Virus record (IMG/VR): IMGVR_UViG_3300043540_000934
Location: 1 to 44,956 of that record
DNA: 44,956 nt
DNA from: a virus
Direction: 5' to 3' (one strand)
Under the pieces are notes generated by a model, which was not told the DNA's origin, made no database searches, and saw only the letters and a list, made by a program, of their open reading frames with translations. Below are positions 31,475-41,254 of this stretch, piece by piece. The translations under genes and the position numbers were made by a program. The first letter of the stretch is position 1, and every line of letters starts with the position of its first letter.

Positions 31475-31491
31475 CAAACAGGATTCCGAAC

Positions 31492-31902
31492 ATGACCAAG
31501 GCCAAATCCAAGGCGTCGGCCGATGCCGCGCGCCGCTCTAATGCGCCCATGCTCAAGCTCAACACCGACCGCGAGCCGTTCTGGCTCGATCTCGTTGCCG
31601 GGGTGCGCGTGCAGTTCCGGCCCATCTCGGTTGCTGCAATTCTGCTCGCGCGCACCGCCGCCGCTGATGTACTACGCGTCGGCGGCGACGACGCGATGGT
31701 GAAAGCCGGCGTTGCGTTCACGAGCTCGCTCGCGCATTCGGGGATTGCTGCCTGGGAGGGCATCGGCGACGCCGACGGCAATCCGGTCGAGCCAAGCAAA
31801 GAGACGATCGATGCGGCGCTTGAGCACTGGCCGGTGTTCGACGCGATCGACCGCCTTTATGTCGGTCCCGCCCTGATCCAGGACGCGGAAAAAAACGTCT
31901 GA
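31492..31902 (+). CDS. Tail assembly chaperone, gpG-like (unshifted product)
   Basis: The 136-aa protein lies between tail tube and tape measure, the invariant place of tail chaperones. It starts with a basic segment, then VRVQFRPISVAAILLARTAA and ends DAEKNV. The last codons carry a slippery heptamer, so this is the short form of a frameshifted pair that coats the tape-measure protein during tail assembly. Confidence 0.85.
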   Translation: MTKAKSKASADAARRSNAPMLKLNTDREPFWLDLVAGVRVQFRPISVAAILLARTAAADVLRVGGDDAMVKAGVAFTSSLAHSGIAAWEGIGDADGNPVEPSKETIDAALEHWPVFDAIDRLYVGPALIQDAEKNV

Positions 31903-32204
31903 TCGCTCTCGCCGAATGGCACTTCGGCGGGGGCGAAGGCTATTGCGCCGCGTGTCCTGACACCTGCGCCGCCTGCCCGTATCTCGAACACGCGCCACAG
32001 ACTCCGGACGGCATAGCCGCCTGGGCGGTGCTTAAGCGCGCGGCCGGACAGGTCCGCGCTGTGATGGGTGGCGTCTACGCGGTCGATTTCGCGGCGGTGC
32101 TGCTGCTTGCCGACGCCATGGGCGCGCTCACTCCACTCCTCGTCGAGCTCCTTCCTGAGGTCGAGCCAATCATCGTGCGGGCCTACGCACGTGATCGTGA
32201 ATGA
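31492..32204 (+). CDS. Tail assembly chaperone, gpGT-like -1 frameshift fusion
   Basis: After slipping back one base at 31890-31896, translation continues as RLIALAEWHFGGGEGYCAAC and onward to a TGA at 32202-32204, giving about 237 aa. The T part is open over its full length, has no good start of its own, and contains a CxxCxxxCxxC set (CAACPDTCAAC) and a hydrophobic helix (DFAAVLLLADAMGALTPLLV). This explains the 330 bp before the tape-measure gene, which otherwise has no gene. Confidence 0.8.
31890..31896 (+). promoter_or_regulatory. Programmed -1 frameshift site A_AAA_AAC
   Basis: In the gpG frame the codons read GAA AAA AAC GTC TGA, so the heptamer A AAA AAC is in the correct phase for -1 slippage, two codons before the stop. 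A_AAA_AAC fits the classic X_XXY_YYZ rule and is followed by a long open -1 frame. Frameshifting at this place is conserved in tailed phages. Confidence 0.8.
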
Positions 32205-32233
32205 GCACCACCACGCGCGAGCGATAGCGAGCG

Positions 32234-35200
32234 ATGTCCACGACACAAGTCTCGATCCGCCTCGGCGTCGAGGGCAAGGCTGACGTCAAGCGTGCCTTCG
32301 ATGAGGTCGGCAAGGCCGGGCAGGATGCGTTCCGCGGCGTTGCGGCCGACATGGACGCAACGGGCGCCGCCGCCGATCGTCAGGCTCAGCGCCTTCAGCG
32401 CCTGGCGGAAGCCGCACGACAGGCTGGCGCCGCCGACCAATCGCAGCGCAGTTTCAACCAGGTTCTGGGCGTCAACACGGCGCAGCCCAAATCGGCGCGC
32501 GAGTCGGCTGCGGTCTTCGAGGACACCGCCAGGGCCGCCGAGGACCTGGAAGCCAGAACCTCGGCGCTGCGCGCGCAGATCGATCCGCTCGGAACGGCGC
32601 AGAAGAAGCTCAACACCGACGTCGCGGAAGCAGGCTCGCTGTTCAAGGCCGGCGCGATCACGCAGGCCGAGCACGCCGCCGCCGTCGCGCTTGCCAACAG
32701 CCGCTACAAGGAAGCCGCGGCCGTCATCGAGAAATACGGTGGCAGCGCAGCGCTGACCACAAACCAGGTCCTAATTCTCGGTTCGGCGGCGCGCCACAGC
32801 ATCGATGCGCTGATTGCCGGCCAGAGCCCGATGCGGGTCCTGACGACCGAGGGCATCAAGGCCTCGGCGGCCTTGGGCGAAGGCGGCCTCGGCGGGCTGC
32901 TACGAGGACTTTGGCAGGGCCTTACCGGCTTGATCTCGCCCACCATGGCGGTGGTCGCCGGTATCGCGGCGATCGGCGCTGCGGTCGGCTACTCCTATTA
33001 CCGCTACATCGAATCGCAGAAGGAGCTTGAGGTCGCGCTCGGCGGCACCGGCCGAGCTGCCGGCGCCACCGTCGGCCAGATCGAGCGCATCGCCGAGCGA
33101 TCGGCATCCACCGCTGGCGTCTCAGTTGCGGCCGCGCGCGAAATGGAGGCCGCCTTCCTGCAGACTGGCAGGATCGCGGTCTCGAATTTCGAAGGCCTGA
33201 TCAAAGTCGCCAAGAATTACGCGGCGACCACCGGTACCGACGTTGCGACCGCCGCCAAGGAGCTGGCGGGCGCGTTTGCCGACCCGATCAAGGGTGCAGA
33301 TGCGCTCAACGCCAAACTCAACTTTCTCGACGATCGGACCCGGCAGTATGTCCGCACGCTTGCCGATCACAACGACCGCACCGCCGCGCAGCGGGTCCTG
33401 CTCGAGGCGCTCAAGGGAAGCCTCGTCAACGCGGCCGATGCCACCACGGCGCTTGGGCGCGCCTGGGACTTTGTCGGCCGCATGGCGTCGAACGCCTACG
33501 ACGCCATGGGCCGCGCGATCTCTCGCGTTCTCGACGGTGCCCCGATCGAGGAGCGGCTCAAGGAGCTGCAACAGGAACGCGCCCGGCTGCAGGCGCTGAT
33601 CGAGAACCCGCCGACCCGCTTTGCTGCGCAAGCCCGCAATTTCAACACGCGGATGCTGGCGCAGGTCGATGCCGAGATCGCCAAGATCGAGGCGAAGCTC
33701 GACGTCATTGCGGTCCGCGCCAAGGAGGCGAAGGCCAACGAGCTGTCGGTTCGTGCCGGCAGCGTGGCGCGCGACCTCACGCCCGGCTTCGAAGAGCTGC
33801 AATCGCTGAAAGCGCGCGAGGCGCAGATTCGCACGGCGCTCGACGACCCGCTCGCCCGCCAGAAGGTTGCCGACCTCAAGCAGGTCGAGACCGCCTATGA
33901 TGCGGTGACGCGAGCGATCCAGACCTGGCTCGATCCGGCCGAAAAGGCCCGCCGTCTCGACGAGCTCGAGATCCAGGCGCTGGCCGCCAAGACCCCGGCC
34001 CAGAAGGCGGCCATCGCAGAGGAACGGCGGCGGCTGGAACTCGCCGGGCAGGCGATCCCGGTCGCTATTGCGGAAGCTGACATCACGCGGGCCGGCGCCA
34101 AGGCGCGTGCCGAGGCGACGCAGGCGCTGATCGACCAGGCGCGCGTCCTCGACGTCAACACCAAGGCGACGCTTGGCCTTGCCGAAGCCTGGCTCAAGGG
34201 CGCCGCAGCTGCCCAGCAGGCCGAGGTCCGCCGCAAGGCGCTGACCGAGGCCGTGCAGAACGGCGTTGATGTCGAGAGCCGGGCGCGCGATCTGTTGCGC
34301 GAGCAGATTGCCGAACAGGCGGCACAGTCGGCCAAGTCCGTCAACGACCTTGGGGCCGAGGCAACCGCTCAGCGGCGGCTCAACGACGCCGTTTTTGCCG
34401 GCCGGCTTTCGACCGAGCAGGCGCAGCGGCAGATGCAGGTCGAGCAGGCGCTGCGTCCGCTGATCATCGCGCAATCGCTCGCCGAGGGCGATGCGAAAGC
34501 CACACTCGGCCGTGTCATCGATGCGTTGCGCGGCGCCTATGCGCGGCTTCATGGCGAGCAGGCGCGCGCCGCGGCCCTGCAGACGCTGGAAAATCAGCGC
34601 AACCAGGTCGAGCTTCTGCAGAAGCAGATCGATCTCGCCGGCATCGGCGAATCGCAGCGGGCCGTCATCATCGCCCAGCTGCAGGCCGAGCAGCAGCTCC
34701 GGCAGAAGGGCATCGACCTCGCCAGCGCCGAAGGCCAGGCGATCCTCGCCAATGCGGCCTACATCGAGCGCCTCAACCAGTCGCTCGCCCGCTCGCAGGG
34801 CGCCATGCAGTCCCTGCAGAGCATAACCGATACGACCTTCAACCGTTTCGCCGACCTCATCGTTCAGGGCAAGCTCGACTGGAAGTCCTGGGCCGACGCC
34901 GGCCGTGCCGCGCTTGCTGACATCGAAAAGGAAATCCTCAAGCTCGCGGTGCTCAATCCGCTCAAGAACTTCCTGTTCGGCACCAACCTCACCACGCTCG
35001 GCGATGTCGGCGGGCTGCTCGGTGGCCTGTTGAAGGGCTTCAAATTCCACGAGGGCGGCGTGGTGGGGCTGGATGGAAGATCGGCCGCCTTGCCGGCAGC
35101 CCTGTTCCGGAGCGCGCCGCGCTTCCACGACGGCGCGTTCCTCTCGCCTGACGAGGTGCCGGCAATCCTGCAGCACGGTGAGCGGGTGCTCAGCCGCGAC

Positions 35201-35356
35201 GAGGCGCGAACCTACGGCGCGCGTGGCGCAATGCCGGTCGCGCCCGTCGTCAACGTGACGATCCAGACCCCGAGCCCGGCCGCGTTCCAGGCGAGCCGCA
35301 CCCAGGTCGCCGCCGACCTCGCGCGCGCGGTGCGGATGGGCATGCGCGGAAGCTGA
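32234..35356 (+). CDS. Tail tape measure protein
   Basis: At 1040 aa this sets tail length. It has long Ala/Gln-rich helical segments, hydrophobic stretches near residues 210-260 (MAVVAGIAAIGAAVGYSYYR), and a lambda gpH-like C-terminus (KFHEGGVVGL; VPAILQHGERVLSRDEARTY). Family experience suggests a tail of roughly 150 nm. ATG 32234 is used; an 8-codon frame from ATG 32201 (MSTTTRER, stop) lies just upstream and overlaps the gpGT stop. Confidence 0.95.
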   Translation: MSTTQVSIRLGVEGKADVKRAFDEVGKAGQDAFRGVAADMDATGAAADRQAQRLQRLAEAARQAGAADQSQRSFNQVLGVNTAQPKSARESAAVFEDTARAAEDLEARTSALRAQIDPLGTAQKKLNTDVAEAGSLFKAGAITQAEHAAAVALANSRYKEAAAVIEKYGGSAALTTNQVLILGSAARHSIDALIAGQSPMRVLTTEGIKASAALGEGGLGGLLRGLWQGLTGLISPTMAVVAGIAAIGAAVGYSYYRYIESQKELEVALGGTGRAAGATVGQIERIAERSASTAGVSVAAAREMEAAFLQTGRIAVSNFEGLIKVAKNYAATTGTDVATAAKELAGAFADPIKGADALNAKLNFLDDRTRQYVRTLADHNDRTAAQRVLLEALKGSLVNAADATTALGRAWDFVGRMASNAYDAMGRAISRVLDGAPIEERLKELQQERARLQALIENPPTRFAAQARNFNTRMLAQVDAEIAKIEAKLDVIAVRAKEAKANELSVRAGSVARDLTPGFEELQSLKAREAQIRTALDDPLARQKVADLKQVETAYDAVTRAIQTWLDPAEKARRLDELEIQALAAKTPAQKAAIAEERRRLELAGQAIPVAIAEADITRAGAKARAEATQALIDQARVLDVNTKATLGLAEAWLKGAAAAQQAEVRRKALTEAVQNGVDVESRARDLLREQIAEQAAQSAKSVNDLGAEATAQRRLNDAVFAGRLSTEQAQRQMQVEQALRPLIIAQSLAEGDAKATLGRVIDALRGAYARLHGEQARAAALQTLENQRNQVELLQKQIDLAGIGESQRAVIIAQLQAEQQLRQKGIDLASAEGQAILANAAYIERLNQSLARSQGAMQSLQSITDTTFNRFADLIVQGKLDWKSWADAGRAALADIEKEILKLAVLNPLKNFLFGTNLTTLGDVGGLLGGLLKGFKFHEGGVVGLDGRSAALPAALFRSAPRFHDGAFLSPDEVPAILQHGERVLSRDEARTYGARGAMPVAPVVNVTIQTPSPAAFQASRTQVAADLARAVRMGMRGS

Positions 35357-35360
35357 GAAA

Positions 35361-35951
35361 ATGCCCCTGCCGTTCCGCGACATCTCGTTTCCGCCCTATG
35401 TGGCGCGCGGGGCGACCGGTGGACCATCATTCTCCACCAATGTGGTGACGCTCGCCTCGGGCGCCGAGGAGCGCAACATCCTGTGGGCGAACGCGCGCGG
35501 CAAATGGAATATCTCGACCGGCATCCGCACGCGCGGGCAGATGCTCGACGTGATCGCGTTCTTTCATGTCGTGAAGGGCCGGGCCTATTCGTTCCGGCTC
35601 AAGGACTGGAACGATTACGACGCCGCCGACCAGCTCATGGTCGAGATCACGCCGACCGTCTGGCAACTGGTCAAGCGTTACGACATCGGCGGCTTCCAGC
35701 ATGTCCGCACCATCACCAAGCTGGTGGTCGGCACGGTCACCGTCAAGGTTGGCGGATCGCCGGTCACGCCGGCCGGCATCGATTATCTGACCGGCCAGGT
35801 CGCCTTCGCGTCCGCGCCAGGGTCGAATCCGACTGCGAGTTTCGAGTTCGACGTGCCGGTGCGGTTCGACACCGACCATCTGCCGGTTCAAGCGAACGCC
35901 TGGGATCAGCAGGTCGTCTCGCAGATCGACCTCGTCGAAGTTCGCGAATAG
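35361..35951 (+). CDS. DUF2460 tail-tip protein (GTA gp12-like)
   Basis: The 196-aa protein has the DUF2460 pattern: FRDISFPPYVARGATGGPSF, an RAYSFRLKDWNDY motif and a C-terminal FDVPVRFDTDHLPVQ. In gene transfer agents the homologue is the first of four tail-tip genes, corresponding to a distal-tail component. It begins 4 bp after the tape-measure stop. Confidence 0.9.
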   Translation: MPLPFRDISFPPYVARGATGGPSFSTNVVTLASGAEERNILWANARGKWNISTGIRTRGQMLDVIAFFHVVKGRAYSFRLKDWNDYDAADQLMVEITPTVWQLVKRYDIGGFQHVRTITKLVVGTVTVKVGGSPVTPAGIDYLTGQVAFASAPGSNPTASFEFDVPVRFDTDHLPVQANAWDQQVVSQIDLVEVRE

Positions 35952-35966
35952 GGTCCGGCCTCACGC

Positions 35967-36866
35967 ATGCGCGACTTGTCAGCCTCGATGCGAGACAAGC
36001 TCGCAAGCGGGCTCACCACATTCTGCCATTGCTGGCTGCTGCAGCGGACGGATGGCGTGAAGATCGGATTCACCGATCACGACGAGGACCTGACGTTCGA
36101 CGGCGTCACTTATGAGCGGCTTGCCGGCATGACGGCGTCGGCCGTCACGCAGACGCTCGCGCTCAACGTCGACACGATGGATATCGGCGGCGCGCTGCAG
36201 AGCGACCATCTCAACGAATCCGATCTGGCCGCCGGCCTCTACGACAATGCGTCCCTCACGTTGTTCCTGGTCGATTGGACCGACGTGAATGACCGCGACA
36301 TCGTATTTTGCGGGTCGGTCGGGGAGATTTCGCGGGGGCTCAACGCGTTCACGACCGAGATGCGCGGCCTCTCGCACGCGCTCAATCAGGAACGCGGGCG
36401 CCTCTATCAGCGCTCCTGCGACGCCGATCTCGGCGATGCCCGTTGCACCGTCGATCTCAACTCGCCGACCTACAAGGGCAGCGGCACAGTCGATGGCGTC
36501 GCTACCAATCACACATTCTCGGCGAGCGGGCTTAACGGCTACCAGGATGGCTGGTTCACCGGCGGCAAGGTGACGTGGCTGACCGGCGCCAATACCGGGG
36601 CCATCATGGAAATCAAATTCCATGTCAACAACGGCGCCGAGGTCTCGTTCGAGCTCTGGGAGACCATGCCGTTCGACATCGTGGTCGGCGATACGTTCTC
36701 GGTGACCGCCGGCTGCGACAAGAGCCTCGCCACCTGCCGCGACCGCTTCAACAACGTACCGAATTTCCGCGGCTTCCCGTACATCCCCGGAAACGACGCG
36801 GTGACCAGCTATGCCAACACCGGAGACGCCAACGATGGCGGATCAAAAGTCGGCGGCCAAGGTTAG
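35967..36866 (+). CDS. DUF2163 tail-tip protein (GTA gp13-like)
   Basis: The 299-aa protein matches DUF2163 (TIGR02218): CHCWLLQRTDGVKIGFTDHD near the N-terminus, EMRGLSHALNQERGRLYQRS, and a C-terminal GCDKSLATCRDRFNNVPNFR, whose cysteines resemble the lambda gpL iron-sulphur region. It forms part of the tail hub. The last 32 bases overlap the NlpC/P60 gene. Confidence 0.9.
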   Translation: MRDLSASMRDKLASGLTTFCHCWLLQRTDGVKIGFTDHDEDLTFDGVTYERLAGMTASAVTQTLALNVDTMDIGGALQSDHLNESDLAAGLYDNASLTLFLVDWTDVNDRDIVFCGSVGEISRGLNAFTTEMRGLSHALNQERGRLYQRSCDADLGDARCTVDLNSPTYKGSGTVDGVATNHTFSASGLNGYQDGWFTGGKVTWLTGANTGAIMEIKFHVNNGAEVSFELWETMPFDIVVGDTFSVTAGCDKSLATCRDRFNNVPNFRGFPYIPGNDAVTSYANTGDANDGGSKVGGQG

Positions 36867-37311
36867 CCGCGCCGAGATCCTGGCCGAAGCCCGCTCCTGG
36901 ATCGGCACACCCTATCGGCACCAGGCCTCGCTCAAGGGCGCTGGCGCCGACTGCCTCGGGCTCATTCGCGGCGTCTACCGCGTCTTCTGCGGCCCTGAGA
37001 AGCAGCCGATCACGCCCTATTCGCCGAATTGGGCTGAGGAGACCGGCCAGGAGACTTTGCGCGATGCCGCCCGCCGGCACCTCGTCGAGATCGACGCGGC
37101 GCCGTTCCGCGATGCCGAGCCGCTCAAAGAGGGCGACGTGATCCTGATCCGTGTCCGAGACCGCGGCCCCGCCAAGCATGCTGCCATCGTCTCGGGTCCC
37201 GACGCGATCATCCATGCCTACGATCGGCACGCGGTGGCGGAAAACGCGCTGCCGGCCGCCTGGCGGCGACGCATCGCCTACGCGTTCCAGTTTTCGGGCG
37301 TGACGGACTGA
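36835..37311 (+). CDS. NlpC/P60 tail peptidase (GTA gp14, lambda gpK-like)
   Basis: This 158-aa cysteine peptidase has GADCLGLIRGVYR (catalytic Cys) and AKHAAIVSG (catalytic His region). Tail-associated members open the peptidoglycan during DNA entry or help tail-tip assembly. ATG 36835 has GGAG about ten bases upstream; an ATG at 36811 would add eight residues. It lies between DUF2163 and the large TIM-barrel protein, as in gene transfer agents. Confidence 0.9.
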   Translation: MADQKSAAKVSRAEILAEARSWIGTPYRHQASLKGAGADCLGLIRGVYRVFCGPEKQPITPYSPNWAEETGQETLRDAARRHLVEIDAAPFRDAEPLKEGDVILIRVRDRGPAKHAAIVSGPDAIIHAYDRHAVAENALPAAWRRRIAYAFQFSGVTD

Positions 37312-37314
37312 CCG

Positions 37315-40300
37315 ATGGCTCAGCTTGTGCTGTCGATCGCCGGCTATGCGGTCGGCGGCCCCATCGGCGCGCTCGTCGGCGCCTTTGCCGGCGGCTTCAT
37401 CGACCAAAAGCTCTTTGCGCCGGGACCAATCCAGAACCAGGAGGAAGGTCCGCGACTCACCAACCTGTTTGTCACCTCCTCAAGCGAGGGGGCGGCGGTC
37501 CTTCGCGTCTACGGCCGCATGCGGGTCAGTCCGCAGATCATCTGGGCCACCAACTTCCGCGAGGTCGTGACTACGACCACACAGACGCAGGGCGGTGGTG
37601 GCAAGGGGGGCGGCGGTGGCGGACAGACCGTCACCACGACCACCACGACCTACACTTATTATGTCTCGTTTGCGCTTGGGCTTTGCGAAGGCCCGATCGT
37701 CGACATCGGCGGCGTGTGGGCGGACGGCAAGCCGCTCGACATGTCGCAGTTCACCTGGCGGCTCTACAAGGGCGAAGAGACCCAGGGTGCCGACCCGAAG
37801 ATCGAGGCGGTCGAGGGAGACGGCAACGTGCCGGGCTTCCGCGGGATTGCCTACCTCGTCTTCGAGGAGATGCCGGTCGAGAAATTCGGCAACCGCATCC
37901 CTCAGATCACCGTCGAGGTGATCCGCCGCCCCAGCGCCATCGGCCTTCGCCTCGAGGACATTCTCACCGGCGTCACGCTCATTCCGAGCCTCGGCGAGTT
38001 CGCTTACGCCACCGACACCGTCTATCGCGACGATGGATTCGGTCACACCATTGCGGAAAACCGCCACGGCAGCATCGGCAAGGCCGATTTCCTGGTCTCG
38101 CTCGATCAGCTGCAGGCGAGCGCCCCGAATATCGACACCGTCTCGCTCGTGGTGGCCTGGCACGGCACCGACCTTCGCTGCGGCAATTGCGAGATCAAGC
38201 CGAAGATCGAGTTTGCCGCCAAGGCAAACACGCCATGGAGCTGGCAGGTTTCTGGGATCGGGCGCGCCAGCGCCGATGTGGTCTCCTCCGATAGCTTTGG
38301 TCCATTGCTCGGCGGCGCGCCGGCCGACCGCTCGATTGTGCAAGCCATTACGGAGCTGAAGGCGCGCGGCTTCCGCGTCGTGCTCTACCCGTTCGTGATG
38401 ATGGACATCCCGGCCGGCAACAGCCTGCCGAACCCGTACAGCGACAATGCCGCGAGCAACGGGCAGCCGCCGTTTCCCTGGCGCGGCCGCATCACCTGCT
38501 CGCCGGCGCCGGGCTACGCCAGCACGGTTGACAAGACCGCGGCGGCGGCAACCCAAGTCGATGCCTTTTTCGGCAGCGCGGCGCCGTCCGATTTCGGGGG
38601 CTGGAACGGCGACACCATTCCTTATAGCGGGCCTGCCGAGTGGTCGTATCGGCGTTTCATTCTGCATTACGCCAAGCTCGCGGTTGCGGCCGGCGGCGTG
38701 GATGACTTCCTGATCGGCTCCGAGATGGTCGCGCTCAATGCGGTGCGGTCGAGCGCGTCGGCGTTCCCGGCGGTGTCGAAGATGGTGACACTCGCAGTCG
38801 ACGTGAAGGCGATCGTCGGCTCGGGCTGCAAGGTCGGTTACGCGGCGGATTGGAGCGAGTACGCGAATTTTCGGCCGAGCGAAGGATCGAATGACGTCTA
38901 TTTCCATCTCGATCCGCTGTGGTCGAGCGCCAGCATCGATTTCGTCGGCGTCGACAACTACATGCCGCTGTCGGACTGGCGCGCGGGGCGGCTGCATCTC
39001 GATGCGCAGGCCGGCGCGCCCTCGATCTACGACCAGGGCTACCTGCAGAGCAACATCGAGGGCGGCGAGCTGTTCGACTGGTTCTATGCGTCCAGCAATG
39101 ATCGCAAGACGCAAACCCGCACCCCGGTCACCGATGGCGCCTACGGCAAGCCATGGGTCTTCCGCTACAAGGACTTCCATAGCTGGTGGGCGAACCAGCA
39201 CTATGACCGCCCGGGCGGGATCGAGAGCGGCTCGCCGACAGCCTGGGTGCCGCAGTCGAAGCCGATCTGGTTCACCGAGTTTGGCTGTCCGGCGATCGAC
39301 AAGGGCAGCAACCAGCCGAATGTTTTTTACGATCCCAAATCATCGGAGAGCTTCTATCCGTACTTCTCGACCGGCCGCCGCGACGACTTGATCCAGCGCG
39401 CCTTCCTCGAAGCGCACCTGACCTACTGGGATCCGGCAAACGGACACAATCCAACGTCGGCGGTCTACGGCGCGCCGATGATCGATCGCGCCTCGATGTG
39501 GGCGTGGACCTGGGACGCGCGTCCCTATCCGCAGTACCCGAACAGTTCGCTGGTCTGGCGCGACGGTCCGAACTGGCGCCGCGGCCACTGGCTGACCGGG
39601 CGGCTTGGATTGGTCACACTCGCCGACGTGGTGGCGGAGATCTGTGCGGGCCTTGGCGTCTCGATCGATGTGTCCGGGATCAACGGCATCGTGCGCGGTT
39701 ACCTGATCGACAAGGTGATGAGCCCGCGCTCCGCGCTCGGCCCGCTAATGCAGCTCTACTTTTTCGATGCGTGCGAGTCGGGCGGGCTGATCAAGTTCGT
39801 GCAGCGTGGCGGCTCCGCGGTCGAAACGTTCGTGATCGACCAGCTGGTGGACACCGGCAGCGACAGCAAGGGTCTCTACAGCCTCACCCGCGCGCAGGAG
39901 ACGGAGCTGCCGCGCACCGTGCATCTGCAGTTCCTCGATCCCGACAATGACTTCCAGGCGGCCGACGTCTATGCGCGACGGCTGCGCGGATCGAGCGAAA
40001 AGACCATCGAGCTGCAGCCCGCGATCGTGTTCGACTTCGCGGAGGCGCAGGGCATCGTCGATGCGCTGCTGGTCGACGCCTGGGTGACGCGCGAGCGCGC
40101 CGAGCTCACGCTGCCGCCGTCGGCCTTTGCGGTCGAGCCGACCGACGTGGTCAATCTCGACCTCAACGGCCGCATCTTCGAGATGCGCGCTGACTCCGTT
40201 GGCTTCGAATACAGCCGCCCCGCGAAGCTCGTGCGCACCGACGAGGCGACCTACGGCACCTCCGACGGCCCGCCGCCGACGCGGCAGCCCAAGCCTATAA

Positions 40301-41250
40301 CCGAGCCGGGGCCGGCCCTCCTTGAGATCATGGACCTGCCGATCCTGACACCCAGCGAGGTGCCGGGCGTGCCACGTCTCGCCGCCTATGCGGAGCCGTG
40401 GGCGCGCGTGAACGTGTTCCGCTCGCCAACCACCAGCGGCTACCTGCTGGATCAGCTCGTCGTCAACCGTTCGACCATCGGCAGGACGCTGTTCGACTTC
40501 TATTCCGGGCCGCTCTGGAACTGGGACATGGTGAACAGCCTCACTGTCCAGATTTCATCGACGCAGGCGCTTTCCTCGCTCGATGACGTGTTCGTGCTCG
40601 CCGGCGGCAACACCTGCGCGGTGCGCAATGCCGACGGCGAATGGGAAATCCTGCAGTTCGCAACCGCCGAGCTGATCGCGCCGGACCAGTACAAGCTCAC
40701 GCGGCTCCTGCGCGGGCAGCTCGGCAGCGAATACGCCATGCGCGATCCGGTGGCTGCCGGAGCGGCATTCGTGGTGCTGGACGCCACCGTGATGCAGTCG
40801 TCGATCGGAGTCACCGAGCGGCACAATCCCTGGAACTGGAAATGGGGTCCGTCGACCAAAATGATCGACGATCCGACCTGCCACGTCACGTCGTTCAGTT
40901 TTGATGGCGTAGGCCTTCGGCCCTACAGCCCGGTGCAGCTCACAGGCTTTCGCGACCCGGGCACGTCGGACTGGACGCTGAGCTGGATACGTCGCACGCG
41001 CATCGACGGCGACAACTGGGAAGCGCCCGACGTGCCGCTCGGCGAGGAGGTCGAGCTCTACGACGTCGATATCGTCAACATCGGCAGCGGCGCGGTCGTG
41101 CGCACGGCGCGTGTGAGCCTGCCGACGTTCGCTTACACCTCGGCCATGCAGGTCGCCGATTTCGGGGCAAACCAAAGCCAGGTGAAGTTCTCCGTCTACC
41201 AGGTGAGCCTCGCCTACGGGCGCGGCACCGGCGCGACCAGAACGGTTTAG
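37315..41250 (+). CDS. GTA TIM-barrel tail protein / host-specificity protein
   Basis: At 1311 aa this is the central tail-tip (gpJ-like) protein. It starts with a glycine-rich hydrophobic region (YAVGGPIGALVGAFAGGFID), has a Gly/Lys run near residue 95-108 and a GTA_TIM glycosidase-like barrel at about 380-760 (WSEYANF, VDNYMPLSDWR, IWFTEFGCPAIDKG), then a phage tail-3 domain and beta-rich C-terminal domains. The GTA homologue contacts the host capsule and receptor. The TEFGC glutamate suggests the glycosidase site may be intact. Confidence 0.95.
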   Translation: MAQLVLSIAGYAVGGPIGALVGAFAGGFIDQKLFAPGPIQNQEEGPRLTNLFVTSSSEGAAVLRVYGRMRVSPQIIWATNFREVVTTTTQTQGGGGKGGGGGGQTVTTTTTTYTYYVSFALGLCEGPIVDIGGVWADGKPLDMSQFTWRLYKGEETQGADPKIEAVEGDGNVPGFRGIAYLVFEEMPVEKFGNRIPQITVEVIRRPSAIGLRLEDILTGVTLIPSLGEFAYATDTVYRDDGFGHTIAENRHGSIGKADFLVSLDQLQASAPNIDTVSLVVAWHGTDLRCGNCEIKPKIEFAAKANTPWSWQVSGIGRASADVVSSDSFGPLLGGAPADRSIVQAITELKARGFRVVLYPFVMMDIPAGNSLPNPYSDNAASNGQPPFPWRGRITCSPAPGYASTVDKTAAAATQVDAFFGSAAPSDFGGWNGDTIPYSGPAEWSYRRFILHYAKLAVAAGGVDDFLIGSEMVALNAVRSSASAFPAVSKMVTLAVDVKAIVGSGCKVGYAADWSEYANFRPSEGSNDVYFHLDPLWSSASIDFVGVDNYMPLSDWRAGRLHLDAQAGAPSIYDQGYLQSNIEGGELFDWFYASSNDRKTQTRTPVTDGAYGKPWVFRYKDFHSWWANQHYDRPGGIESGSPTAWVPQSKPIWFTEFGCPAIDKGSNQPNVFYDPKSSESFYPYFSTGRRDDLIQRAFLEAHLTYWDPANGHNPTSAVYGAPMIDRASMWAWTWDARPYPQYPNSSLVWRDGPNWRRGHWLTGRLGLVTLADVVAEICAGLGVSIDVSGINGIVRGYLIDKVMSPRSALGPLMQLYFFDACESGGLIKFVQRGGSAVETFVIDQLVDTGSDSKGLYSLTRAQETELPRTVHLQFLDPDNDFQAADVYARRLRGSSEKTIELQPAIVFDFAEAQGIVDALLVDAWVTRERAELTLPPSAFAVEPTDVVNLDLNGRIFEMRADSVGFEYSRPAKLVRTDEATYGTSDGPPPTRQPKPITEPGPALLEIMDLPILTPSEVPGVPRLAAYAEPWARVNVFRSPTTSGYLLDQLVVNRSTIGRTLFDFYSGPLWNWDMVNSLTVQISSTQALSSLDDVFVLAGGNTCAVRNADGEWEILQFATAELIAPDQYKLTRLLRGQLGSEYAMRDPVAAGAAFVVLDATVMQSSIGVTERHNPWNWKWGPSTKMIDDPTCHVTSFSFDGVGLRPYSPVQLTGFRDPGTSDWTLSWIRRTRIDGDNWEAPDVPLGEEVELYDVDIVNIGSGAVVRTARVSLPTFAYTSAMQVADFGANQSQVKFSVYQVSLAYGRGTGATRTV

Positions 41251-41254
41251 GCAG

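Noticed and set aside
33122-35383. 753-codon open frame on the minus strand
   Set aside because: It lies opposite the tape-measure gene, whose family match is clear. Long antisense frames are common in GC-rich DNA with biased third positions, and the translation shows no domain.
37480-39201. 573-codon minus-strand frame
   Set aside because: Antisense to the TIM-barrel tail protein and very rich in Arg, Ala and Val, as expected for a shadow of a GC-rich gene.
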